A stretch of 11,615 bases of DNA from Parcubacteria group bacterium (GTDB lineage: Bacteria > Patescibacteriota > Minisyncoccia > Phycocordibacterales > GCA-002724975): NCBI GenBank assembly GCA_002724975.1, contig PBQF01000024.1, positions 1 to 11,615 on the forward strand. Reading direction: 5' to 3'. Below the pieces are notes generated by a model. The model had not been told where the DNA came from. It made no database searches and saw only the letters and a program-made list of their open reading frames with translations. Positions 1 through 8,700 of the stretch are shown piece by piece. A program made the translations under genes and the position numbers. How positions within the stretch are numbered: position 1 is the first letter of the stretch; every line of letters starts with the position of its first letter.

Positions 1-3000
1 ATGCATAAACTTGTGTATTAGGTTTCATACCAGTAACAGTTATTTCCACATCACGTTGGCGCATCCATGGAATAATTTCCATTGTAGTTTCATCACCAGT
101 ACTTCTATTCTGTCTGAATTCTTCTAAATCAAATTGTGTACCAGTTCTAGACTGCTCTAAAGAAACGGTGCCCTCCACCGCAGTACTTACTTCAGTTTCT
201 AATGTGGTCGTAATTTCATCGAACCTCAATCTACCGACTAATTCACCGTCCATCCGGACGATGGTCGGATCTCGCTTGATTCCTGTAACTTTCCCGCCAT
301 CAGAGGTCGTGGTTACATCGGTCTCCACATCCAATTGTAGGTCAATTGAATCTGTTTGCCAAGAATTCCAATCTATTCGGGTAGTTTTATCTCCCATCCA
401 GGACAACCATTGGGCATAATCTCCTTCAACGTTTACAGTAAAAGCAGGTTCTCTATCAGTATCAATCCACAAATCTGATTCTGGATCCAAGGTTACTGTC
501 CCTTCCCAAAAAATCACATTAAATGGATTAAGATTTTCTAATCTAGAAGCATATGGGTTACCATGATTAGCTAATTTAGTATCACTATAAGGCAACATAA
601 CCATATCAGTCCTTCTTACATAGTGGTCATCAAGCCGATCCGAATCTGTTGTATTTTCTTCAATTAACTCTACAGCCTGAACATCATGCTCAGGTCTAAA
701 TTCACCTTTAAACTTATCTACAGAGCCACTGTAATCTTCGTGATAGATATTTCCTACACCGTGATCTTTAAAGCTATCTACAATAAATCCTGTTTTAAAT
801 CTATCAAACCCATTAGCATCTAAAATTCTAAAATTCTCTGCTTCTTTTTCTAATAAAGATAAAGTTACTGTACGCTCAATCGACCTTATACGTTTTGAAA
901 GACCAGTAATATCTTTCATCGTCCAACGCCTATTTGATGGAATAGTTAATTTCACATCACTTGTCCTACGAGTATATGGCCAAATATGGATACCACACAA
1001 CATCATAGCTTTTGGAATTATTTTATTTGAATAAGCCGGCTGTTGAGCTGAAGCGCCCTTTGATACAATAAGCTGACCTTTATCGTTTATATATAATTTA
1101 TCAGCACGTCCTAAATAATATTGATAATCTAATTCTATAACCGAATTTGGTTGCGGTATATGTGTAAGAGAGGATCCAATACCTTCAAAATCTCTATTAT
1201 TATGTGAGAATGGAGATATCGTAGCTGAAGTAGGTGTGCCTACCATTGGCCGGAAATCCATTTGATCACCAACTGACTCTCCAGAATAAGTCGGCAATAA
1301 ATCATATTCAACTTGGTTAGCATAAGAGTCTACAGAAAAATATTCGCCAGAAGAATGTGTGAAATAATCAAAGATAATAGCTATTTGTCCAGTAGGAGCT
1401 GATTCATTTCCCCTTCTCGTAATTCTAGCCAAATCATAATATCCATCTCTCTGGCCACCATCAAAGGAATATTTTTCACTAATATCGTCCGAATAAGCAT
1501 TAGTTGTTACAACATTAGCAGTTTCTTTTGTGGTTTGGCCAGTAATACTATCTAAAGAAGTAAATGTTCCGGTTTGATATACAAATTGTAAAGTGCCGGC
1601 CGCATCATCATTAACTACTAATGCAGTAGCTTTAGAAACTGAACCTAATATTTGCTCACCGTCTGAAAAGGTACCGGTATAACTTGATATTGTTAAAGAT
1701 GGTATGACAGGAGCATTTGCAATGTTATTAGATTCAAAAACACTCCAACACCTATAACCATCAGCAACACCTAAACTCAGCTGCCGGTCTCCTACCCGGA
1801 GACCATAAACAGAACTTGAAGCATCATTTTCTGATATAACTTTAGTTTCCATTTTCGTCACAGTTTTAGCTGCTTCATTAACATCAGATAACTGTAGGGT
1901 AACTGAAACTTTTATTTTAGTATTTGTTCCCCAATCAGTGTTAGTCATGGTTAAGGTTTTATTTGAAGCCGTACGAGTAAATCCAGAATCTGCTGAAACT
2001 ATATCACCTTGAGCAATACCAGTTGTTGATGTGCCTAGTAACATTATACTTAATGTATAATCTTTATCAGCAAATGGTAAAAATGTTTCATTCGTACCTG
2101 CGTTTATAGTAAGAACACCACCCGTTGTTGTTTCCACCCAATACTGCCTTCTAACCTTTACTTGTGTATCAATTGGATATAATGATTTAATATTTCTTTG
2201 TGGAATTTTCCATATCGACAACGAACTACCAGGTTTTTTAATTTCTCCTCTATAGCGTATAGCTTCTGCTCCAGTTGTATCTAAAGTATAAGAAGAATTA
2301 ACTGTTGCTAAATTAGAATCTAATCCAGTACCTATGAATGATATTCTCCGAGTTTCAATTGCACCGCCGGGGCCTGCTGGCATACCAATAATATCTCCTA
2401 CTACAATTTCTTCATCATAGTGAGAATTAGTACCTACTATCGAATTACTAATTTCTTCCCCAAGGATATTATCACCTAAATCAGTTGGTGCTACAGTGGG
2501 ACCTTCTTGTCGTAAAACTCCTAAACCATCTTCTAATCCAACCTCATCTACTGAACCAAAAGCATAATTGCCTGATAATGTAAACTCTACATCTAAAGAA
2601 AGATCAGCTGTAAAATCTTGTCCAGCTGCAGCTGTAAATGTTTGAAATATTTGTTTAACATCTTGGCTGAAACTCCTGTTCAAGATTATTGATGTTTGGC
2701 CTGCTATTGTATCGCCTGAATGGCTGCTTATAATAGCTTCACCAGTTGAGAAGCGGCCTACAACATTTTCTAATATGAACTGTGTATTATTAGTTGTGCC
2801 TGAGATTACCATACCAATTGCACCAGAAGTTTGTCCAGTAATTAATGTTCCGGTTGTTAATGAACAGTTATCTGACATAGTAACATTAGTAAACATGTTA
2901 ATGTCAAATAGATATAGTTTGTATACCGAAGTATCATTAGTAGAAGAAGATCCTACCAGGCCAGAAGAATACTCCATCGTTTTAGCTCTAGCATAACCAA

Positions 3001-4348
3001 TATGCTCTCCATTACTTTGGCCTCTATTAGCTGTTTGTCTATTAAACAATTGTAGTGTTTTGAATGTTTTAATATTTGTGCCAGCTGATGTATCTGGATG
3101 AATATCTGGAACTCCATAAACATTTGTTATATTAGCATATTGTCCCATATCAGTAGAAACATTGCCATCGACCATAGTTTCAGCTTCACGAGCTTTATCA
3201 AACTCTACAGTTCTTGCGGAAAGAATTTCAACCTCTCGGCCAGCTACATAAGCTTTTCCTGGACTAATTACGGCTACAAATTTACTAGAATCACCAGCAG
3301 GAACATCTTCAAGTGCATACATTCCATTATTAATGCCATTATTTAAATGCTCTTTAATATCAATTACAAAAGGACTTACTACATAATCTCCAGATTCTTC
3401 TGAAGTTCTCCTAGCTATCATATCCTCAACTACACTATATTCTGGATATCGAATATGGTGAATAATTCTACCAGCATCCAATCTCAGCAATTCTGTGAAA
3501 TTGGTGTCTGTTGCATCTGTCAAGCTATATTTTGCTAATACCAATTCTACTTTAAGGCGATCAGCGCCATCTGCTGAAAAGTTTGATGCACCTTGAGCAT
3601 TATCTAACAGTGCAATATTAGTAAGAGAAGTTTCTACAGTTTCGCGGACATCAAATCCTACTCTACAAGTAGGTACATTAGTATACTTCTCTATTATTAA
3701 TGCTTGATCAGCAGTCTGTACAAACATACCACGAACAAAGAAAACACCAGCTGTAACAGTTACAGCACACCCAGTATGTGTAGCACTAGAATTTTCTAAT
3801 ATAGCTGAATAAGCACTAACTCCGTAAGATGCTCCATTAGCAGCAAAGATAGTGCCATCTGATTTGATTTGCTCTCCGTCTGTAAAAACCTTTGTAGTGT
3901 TATTTGTTCCTGCTGATATATATTTTACAAAAAGGGTATCCGCATCTGTTCCATCTCCAACAGCATAATTAATAACCCTAGCTGTAACACCAGAATCAGC
4001 TCCTGTGATTATGGTATCTTTATATGTGGATAAATAAGTCGATACTTCCCATACTAGGTTTGGATCAGTACTTGCATTATCAGCTAAGTTTGAGCGCCCT
4101 ACTTTAGGTTGAAGCTTAACTGCAAAATAATTTTTATCAAACCCAACATTTCCAGGAATTACAATTGAACCTTCTTGGAAGATGTGTCTACCAAATCGTT
4201 CAATTTGATTTTGTAAAATGGATTGTAGTTGTGTTAATTCTCTAGCTTGAACTGCTTTAGCAGGCTTAAAAAGTACCTTATGAAATTGATCATCTTCATT
4301 GTAATCATCAAAATAAGGACTTACGTTTAAATCTGTTTTCTGTACCAT
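1..4348 (-). CDS. Giant DUF4815-type virion structural protein, 3' end outside window (partial)
   Basis: The frame is open from the ATG at 4348 to the window edge without a stop, giving 1449 complete codons; the C-terminus is missing. The N-terminus starts MVQKTDLNVSPYFDDYNEDD, followed at about residues 28-64 by a segment with FKPAKAVQARELTQLQ and FGRHIFQEGS. I recognise this opening as DUF4815, found in large virion proteins of marine T4-like phages. Further segments resembling those proteins are RWTMKDI and LSLLEKEAENFRILDANGFDRFKTGF-like sequence around residues 1135-1185, a tryptophan-rich stretch around residues 1275-1335 (DLWIDTDREP, then several W), and MKPNTQVYA at the window edge. 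Two GQTS-type modules lie at residues 497-556 and 888-947. No signal peptide or membrane segment is seen. The gene follows gene 8 after 12 bases, where T4 has genes 9-12, so a peripheral baseplate or fibre-attachment role is likely but inferred. The start is supported by an AGGA ribosome site 10 bases upstream. Confidence 0.85.
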   Translation of the reverse strand, partial: MVQKTDLNVSPYFDDYNEDDQFHKVLFKPAKAVQARELTQLQSILQNQIERFGRHIFQEGSIVIPGNVGFDKNYFAVKLQPKVGRSNLADNASTDPNLVWEVSTYLSTYKDTIITGADSGVTARVINYAVGDGTDADTLFVKYISAGTNNTTKVFTDGEQIKSDGTIFAANGASYGVSAYSAILENSSATHTGCAVTVTAGVFFVRGMFVQTADQALIIEKYTNVPTCRVGFDVRETVETSLTNIALLDNAQGASNFSADGADRLKVELVLAKYSLTDATDTNFTELLRLDAGRIIHHIRYPEYSVVEDMIARRTSEESGDYVVSPFVIDIKEHLNNGINNGMYALEDVPAGDSSKFVAVISPGKAYVAGREVEILSARTVEFDKAREAETMVDGNVSTDMGQYANITNVYGVPDIHPDTSAGTNIKTFKTLQLFNRQTANRGQSNGEHIGYARAKTMEYSSGLVGSSSTNDTSVYKLYLFDINMFTNVTMSDNCSLTTGTLITGQTSGAIGMVISGTTNNTQFILENVVGRFSTGEAIISSHSGDTIAGQTSIILNRSFSQDVKQIFQTFTAAAGQDFTADLSLDVEFTLSGNYAFGSVDEVGLEDGLGVLRQEGPTVAPTDLGDNILGEEISNSIVGTNSHYDEEIVVGDIIGMPAGPGGAIETRRISFIGTGLDSNLATVNSSYTLDTTGAEAIRYRGEIKKPGSSLSIWKIPQRNIKSLYPIDTQVKVRRQYWVETTTGGVLTINAGTNETFLPFADKDYTLSIMLLGTSTTGIAQGDIVSADSGFTRTASNKTLTMTNTDWGTNTKIKVSVTLQLSDVNEAAKTVTKMETKVISENDASSSVYGLRVGDRQLSLGVADGYRCWSVFESNNIANAPVIPSLTISSYTGTFSDGEQILGSVSKATALVVNDDAAGTLQFVYQTGTFTSLDSITGQTTKETANVVTTNAYSDDISEKYSFDGGQRDGYYDLARITRRGNESAPTGQIAIIFDYFTHSSGEYFSVDSYANQVEYDLLPTYSGESVGDQMDFRPMVGTPTSATISPFSHNNRDFEGIGSSLTHIPQPNSVIELDYQYYLGRADKLYINDKGQLIVSKGASAQQPAYSNKIIPKAMMLCGIHIWPYTRRTSDVKLTIPSNRRWTMKDITGLSKRIRSIERTVTLSLLEKEAENFRILDANGFDRFKTGFIVDSFKDHGVGNIYHEDYSGSVDKFKGEFRPEHDVQAVELIEENTTDSDRLDDHYVRRTDMVMLPYSDTKLANHGNPYASRLENLNPFNVIFWEGTVTLDPESDLWIDTDREPAFTVNVEGDYAQWLSWMGDKTTRIDWNSWQTDSIDLQLDVETDVTTTSDGGKVTGIKRDPTIVRMDGELVGRLRFDEITTTLETEVSTAVEGTVSLEQSRTGTQFDLEEFRQNRSTGDETTMEIIPWMRQRDVEITVTGMKPNTQVYA
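1508..1687 (-). repeat. GQTS-type module in the DUF4815 protein (residues 888-947)
   Basis: The module reads SSYTGTFSDGEQILGSVSKA, TALVVNDDAAGTLQFVYQ, TGTFTSLDSITGQTTKETAN, VV. It repeats the same two-half plan as the copies in the gp7-like protein and gp8. Confidence 0.7.
2681..2860 (-). repeat. GQTS-type module in the DUF4815 protein (residues 497-556)
   Basis: The module reads LTTGTLITGQTSGAIGMVIS, then NNTQFILENVVGRFSTGEAI, then SHSGDTIAGQTSIIL. Both halves end in the word GQTS, the clearest case in the window. It follows about 500 residues of DUF4815-type sequence. Confidence 0.7.
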
Positions 4349-4358
4349 TTTATATTTT

Positions 4359-4362
4359 TCCT
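4359..4362 (-). promoter_or_regulatory. Ribosome binding site of the DUF4815 gene
   Basis: AGGA on the minus strand overlaps the TAG stop codon of gene 8 and lies 10 bases before the ATG at 4348. The site fixes the start of the giant protein and suggests its translation is coupled to that of gene 8. Confidence 0.55.
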
Positions 4363-5752
4363 AAAATTCGATTACCAGCTTAATGTTTTCTGTCTGGTCT
4401 GTAGCTCGAACAATAGGCGCTCTTTGTTCACAATATAACATGTCTCCAGAAAAATAATTTATTTCTGGATTACTTAATGTGTCTACAACACCTGTAGCTA
4501 AACTTGCACTAGTAATAGTTTCTGCAGCTGTAAATGATTTAATTTTCTTATCAGCCGAAACATTATAATCTGTTTGTATATAATGTAATTTTTTACTTCC
4601 AGCATCAAACTTAACAACCTCAGCTTTAGCTCCGGATGTTCCTCCAGTAATAACTTCATCTACCAAGAACGCTCCAGGAGTACCACTAAATGTCAATGTT
4701 TTTAAAGCATTTAATGTTGTATCTGTTGCTAATGTAGTTGTACCATATTCCTGTGGATTTCGGACTACACCGACCCTTCTAAAATCCTGATCAACTACAA
4801 AGTCTCCAGCACCTTCTGTTCCTACAAGTGATGTGTTTGTCATAACATAAAATGCATAAAGTTCTTTGATGGAATCATTTCCGTGGCCGCCAGCTGGCCC
4901 AATAACAGCATTAAACACCGGAGCAGTCACCCCACCCCCCATAGAAGGTTTCGATGTTAAGTCTATATCTGCATATCTATAATTTACACCTTGAGTTGTT
5001 ACAGTAACTTCTGTAATAACTCCAGCATCAATTTTAACATCACATTCACCCAAGGTACCATCACCTTCAATTTTTACATTATGATAATCTCCATCTATAA
5101 ATCCGGATCCACCAGACGTTATAAGAATACGCCGTATTTCACCATCAGCTGCACTAGATGATACTGTTGTTTGTGTGCCAGCTGTAACAGCTCCTAAAGT
5201 ATCATACACCGGCATAAAATCTACAGTTAAAAACTTTTGTACTTGTGTCGATGTTAAAGTGTACATATATTTCCAATAATAATCATCACCGGTTTTTACT
5301 TCAACATTAGATGTGTGTGTAGGTTTAGCTGTTGCTGTAGCACCACCATTATTCCACATACATTTATAAACTTTAAACTCGTCAGTCATAACAACAAAGG
5401 TAGAGTCTCCTAAGTTTGTAGCACCACTAGTTGTAGTGTTAGAAGAACTATAATCATGCATATATTGGTCATATACAGTTCCTGAAGTCCAATCTCGTCT
5501 CGGAATCACAAATTGAACATCAGCTGAAGTTATTTTTTTAGCAGCAAGCATATCCCGATAATTACGGAATTCTTCTTCTACGTTGTCGATTGGGGCTGGA
5601 GGAACTGTATCTGTCCCGCCGCCTGTTGTTGATGAAAATGGTAAAGGCCGGCCCACATATAGATAATAATGTGTTTTTGCCGTTTCATCAAAAGACTCAT
5701 AAAACTGCTCTGCATTATGAATCCTAAATTTATTGGTAATTATTGCTGACAT
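4361..5752 (-). CDS. gp8: Baseplate wedge protein gp8
   Basis: In T4, gp8 is a dimeric wedge component that binds gp7, gp6 and gp10 at the periphery of the baseplate. This 463-residue protein shows gp8 landmarks in order: ITNKFRIHNAEQFYES at residues 5-20, FVIPRRDW at 81-88 (T4 has VIPRRDW), DDYYWKYMYTL at 156-166, and a C-terminus SGDMLYCEQRAPIVRATDQT at 435-454, close to the T4 end SGEMIYMENRPPIIMAMDQT. T4 gp8 is 334 residues. The extra length lies in two inserts: glycine-rich GSGF/GVNY repeats leading to GPAGGHGND at about 206-293, and a GQTS-type module at 359-425. The start at 5752 is supported by the N-terminal match, a GGAG 12 bases upstream, and a late promoter just before it. An upstream ATG at 5762 opens only a two-codon frame. 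The T4 comparisons are from memory, not from an alignment program. Confidence 0.94.
   Translation of the reverse strand: MSAIITNKFRIHNAEQFYESFDETAKTHYYLYVGRPLPFSSTTGGGTDTVPPAPIDNVEEEFRNYRDMLAAKKITSADVQFVIPRRDWTSGTVYDQYMHDYSSSNTTTSGATNLGDSTFVVMTDEFKVYKCMWNNGGATATAKPTHTSNVEVKTGDDYYWKYMYTLTSTQVQKFLTVDFMPVYDTLGAVTAGTQTTVSSSAADGEIRRILITSGGSGFIDGDYHNVKIEGDGTLGECDVKIDAGVITEVTVTTQGVNYRYADIDLTSKPSMGGGVTAPVFNAVIGPAGGHGNDSIKELYAFYVMTNTSLVGTEGAGDFVVDQDFRRVGVVRNPQEYGTTTLATDTTLNALKTLTFSGTPGAFLVDEVITGGTSGAKAEVVKFDAGSKKLHYIQTDYNVSADKKIKSFTAAETITSASLATGVVDTLSNPEINYFSGDMLYCEQRAPIVRATDQTENIKLVIEF
4478..4678 (-). repeat. GQTS-type module in gp8 (residues 359-425)
   Basis: The segment begins TPGAFLVDEVITGGTSGAKA and continues with AEVV, a short D/G turn, KLHYIQTD, and a weaker second half VSADKKIKSF and ETITSAS. 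This is the same G-x-F-x-x-x-E-x-I-x-G-x-T-S-G-A-x-A-x-V pattern seen in the two neighbouring genes. It sits between the GGHG insert and the conserved C-terminus of gp8. T4 gp8, as I recall it, has no such insert. Confidence 0.65.
4883..5137 (-). repeat. Glycine-rich G-x-G-Y/F repeat insert in gp8 (residues 206-290)
   Basis: Two successive half-repeats are visible: IRRILITSGGSGFIDGDYHN, then VKIEGDGTLGECDVKIDAG, followed by VITEVTVTTQGVNYRYADID. The insert ends in NAVIGPAGGHGND. Marine T4-like gp8 proteins commonly carry such a segment. A related unit, VDNVIISTPGQGYEIGDKLF, lies in the gp7-like protein. The pattern suggests short beta strands; no catalytic residues are evident. Confidence 0.6.
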
Positions 5753-5764
5753 TTTAAATCATAT

Positions 5765-5768
5765 CTCC
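5765..5768 (-). promoter_or_regulatory. Ribosome binding site of gene 8
   Basis: GGAG on the minus strand lies 12 bases before the gp8 ATG, slightly longer than ideal, and only 2 bases before an out-of-frame ATG (5762) that meets a stop after one further codon. The gp8 ATG at 5752 is therefore the likely start. Confidence 0.5.
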
Positions 5769-5781
5769 GAGTTTATCTTAC

Positions 5782-5789
5782 TATTTATA
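5782..5789 (-). promoter_or_regulatory. T4-type late promoter (TATAAATA) for gene 8
   Basis: The minus strand reads TATAAATA exactly, the consensus -10 element that T4 late promoters use with the gp55 sigma factor and gp33/gp45. Such promoters need no -35 box. The element overlaps the TAA stop of the upstream gp7-like gene. It would place the transcription start near 5775, leaving a leader of about 23 bases with GGAG before the gp8 ATG at 5752. It is the only perfect match I found on the coding strand of this window. Function is inferred from sequence and position. Confidence 0.75.
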
Positions 5790-8700
5790 CATTTTCTATT
5801 GTAATTTCTGACGGTGCTGGTATATACCAACGTCTTCCTGGATAATCTATAATATCTCCCAATTTTACGTTAGACCAATCTTGAATTCGGTATCCATGTT
5901 TCTGTGTTATTACAAACACATAATTATATACATCAGAGCCGTCTGTGTGTGTTGTTGCTGTGGTACTATTAGCACCCCTAGCACATCCAGTTAAATCGTT
6001 TCCGGATTTGCCAGTATATGTAATTTCTTCACTGTCTATTAATATGGTCCCGACAGCAGGGAATTCTGTAGCATCTGTTAATGTTATTGTTGCATCTCCA
6101 GCAGACAATATCGCACCTTCATTTAGAGTTGTTCTTTGTCGTGACTCATAAAAACCGGTATTTGTGCCTGAAGTAGTTTCGTTTCTAGCAGATAACAAAT
6201 AACTGTTTGTGAATTTAAATTCATCAAAATTTCCTAAATTGGGCTGGCCATATCCGTTATAACCAACTGTTTCTAAAGGATAACTAGGTTCTCTATTAAT
6301 AGACACTCTTAGGAATAAAGTAACATCTTTATCATTACTTAGCTCAGTATTTCTACTAACACCGCTTTCTGGAGCTGTACTTAATGTTTCTGCTTCCGTT
6401 CCTAATCGCCGACCATGCTTAGTTGTAAAGATAGTCTTAAAGGTTGAGAATAGTGGCGGAGTAAGAAGCTCTCTTGCAGTTCCAGCTGAAGATGTTGAAA
6501 CTGTTTTAATCCTCAAATCTAATCTTTGGATTGGATTAATTTCTCCAAATAAAGCAAACCCAGCTGGGTGTACTGAACTCAATAAAGAATCTCGCCACAG
6601 GCCAATAGATGTAGCTGTTTTTACTACATATGAAAAATCTTGAAAATAATAGCTGTCTTGTATTTTTTTAGAATCTTCTGATATCCATCCATCTTGATTA
6701 ATATATGCCCCAAACGTTGCAGCTCCGGAAACAATTGAACTAAACACAGCCTTATCAGTACTAAAAATTTTGCCAGTAAAACTAGAAACGGATTGTGTTA
6801 GTGTATCATCAACAGAAAAATCTCCATTAATTGAAGATATCTTCATTAATTGTGTTTTTGTATTATAACCTTTAATGAGGGCTGTTCCGCCAGAAGAACT
6901 TGTGACTATTTGGCCTACAACTGGAGGATTTCCAGTTAAATTAATAAGTAAAAGGTTTTCTACTGTTGTTATTGTCGGAGCTGAATAATGTACTCCAGGC
7001 TCAGAAATAGATGTTGCTGCTATTTTTCCTATATTGCCGTCACCATAAGCTATAACAATGCCATCTTTTCTAGTTTGGCCAGCAACTATATCATAAGTAA
7101 TAACAGCCGATCCATCATTATGTTGATACGCTGTAGTACCTCCAGCTCCCCTAACACATCCAGTTAGAGTGTTTAAAGCTATTCCATAATATTTTATTTT
7201 TTCTTCGCCTATATAAATTGTTCCTGGACTCGATGGTAGAGGGAAGTGGAATTCAGCTACAGACGTTAATGTTATACTTGTAGCATCGGACTCTAAAACT
7301 GCACCTTCATTTAAAGTTGATGATCCTGCTGGCAGATATATTGAAGGTAAGGATTGATAGTTATCTCCAAACCGTTTCAACCTAATATCAGTAATATCTC
7401 TAATACCGGTATCTCTTTCTTGAATTAACTTATTCCCGGAGATTGTATCATATAGCACCAACTCATCTTCTAATATAAAATGGTCTTCAGCTCCCATACC
7501 ATAATTTATTTCTTGGGTTAAATATAACCCATTTTCTATTAAAATTTCATCCCCAGCATTAGCTCCCGCTCCATCAGTTCCACCATCTTCTATGATGAGC
7601 CTAAATTCATTTTCTAATGAACCAGTTTCTGGAGCAATACCTCCATTAACCACGCTAATTTCTCCTTTTAAAGAAGCTCCTAAAGTTCCGGTATTATCTA
7701 CAAACAATTTGTCACCAATTTCATATCCTTGGCCTGGTGTAGAAATAATAACATTATCTACCGAACCAGTTTTAAGTTCAGCAATTTCTGCTATCAGCCC
7801 ATCACCGTGGAGGGATGATATATTTAAAGGATCTTCTTTAACGAAATATTGTCCAGAATCAGAAGTATCAATTTTACCTACCTGTGATGCTACTTTAGCC
7901 CAAAGAATTCGCTCTGATTTAGTATTATCTTGTCCAGATATTTTTTGTCCTGCTATAAAAGTGCCTACAACACTAGATAAAACCAAATCATAAACAATAG
8001 ATGTTCCTATTTGCAATTGAGTAACAGCTTCAACAAGACCTGTAGCTTTTTCTATAACTGGATAACTATTAGTATCTGGCGGCGTTTTTGCAGCATTAAC
8101 TTCTGTAGAAAAATGGCCACCTTGTCGGAGAGAAAGGTCATTAACTCGCTCTTGTGTTATTGTTTCTCCAACAAGATTATTTAAATTATATTGTTGAGAA
8201 TAAGATACTTCATTTAAAATTTGATTACCTGTTTCTAATACAAGGTATATATCATCGTTCTGCGAACCACCAACCTCTAAATTATCCTCTAATAATAAAG
8301 TATCATTAATTTGCTGCACTCTTAATATAGGATCATTTGACCATTTTCCACCAGAAATTCTAAATACGTTTTCTGTTGGATAAAATATTTCAACATTTTC
8401 ATCCAATAACAGTCTAAAAAATATCTCATGCCCCTTTCTAGTTCCTTTGGTTCTATAAAGATCGGTAATATTTTTTAAAATGTTTTTCTTATTTACTCCA
8501 GGAGCTAAAGTCTTTGGAATAGTTTTTAAGAAAGCTGTTTTAAATTCATCAAAGAAAGAATCTATAGTATCATCAACATCAGCATATTTCATAAGGTCAG
8601 AAATAGATTCTACTGGATTTGGTGTATAATTGAATATGTAGCCAGCCGCATTAGAGGTTTGGCCAACAATTTGCTCATTTTGTAAAAATTTATTTTGACT

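Noticed and set aside
5754..5762. ATG ATT TAA mini-frame between the GGAG and the gp8 start
   Set aside because: The spacing from GGAG to this ATG is only 2 bases, too short for efficient initiation, and the frame codes for two residues. It is most likely chance in AT-rich DNA.
7592..7993. Open frame of 133 codons on the plus strand
   Set aside because: It lies wholly antisense to the gp7-like gene, has no ribosome site, and its composition (many S, P, T, L) is what the reverse of the coding frame would give. The other plus-strand frames at 168-419, 2775-2996, 3098-3346, 5945-6151, 10286-10486, 10907-11185 and 11366-11563 are rejected for the same reason.
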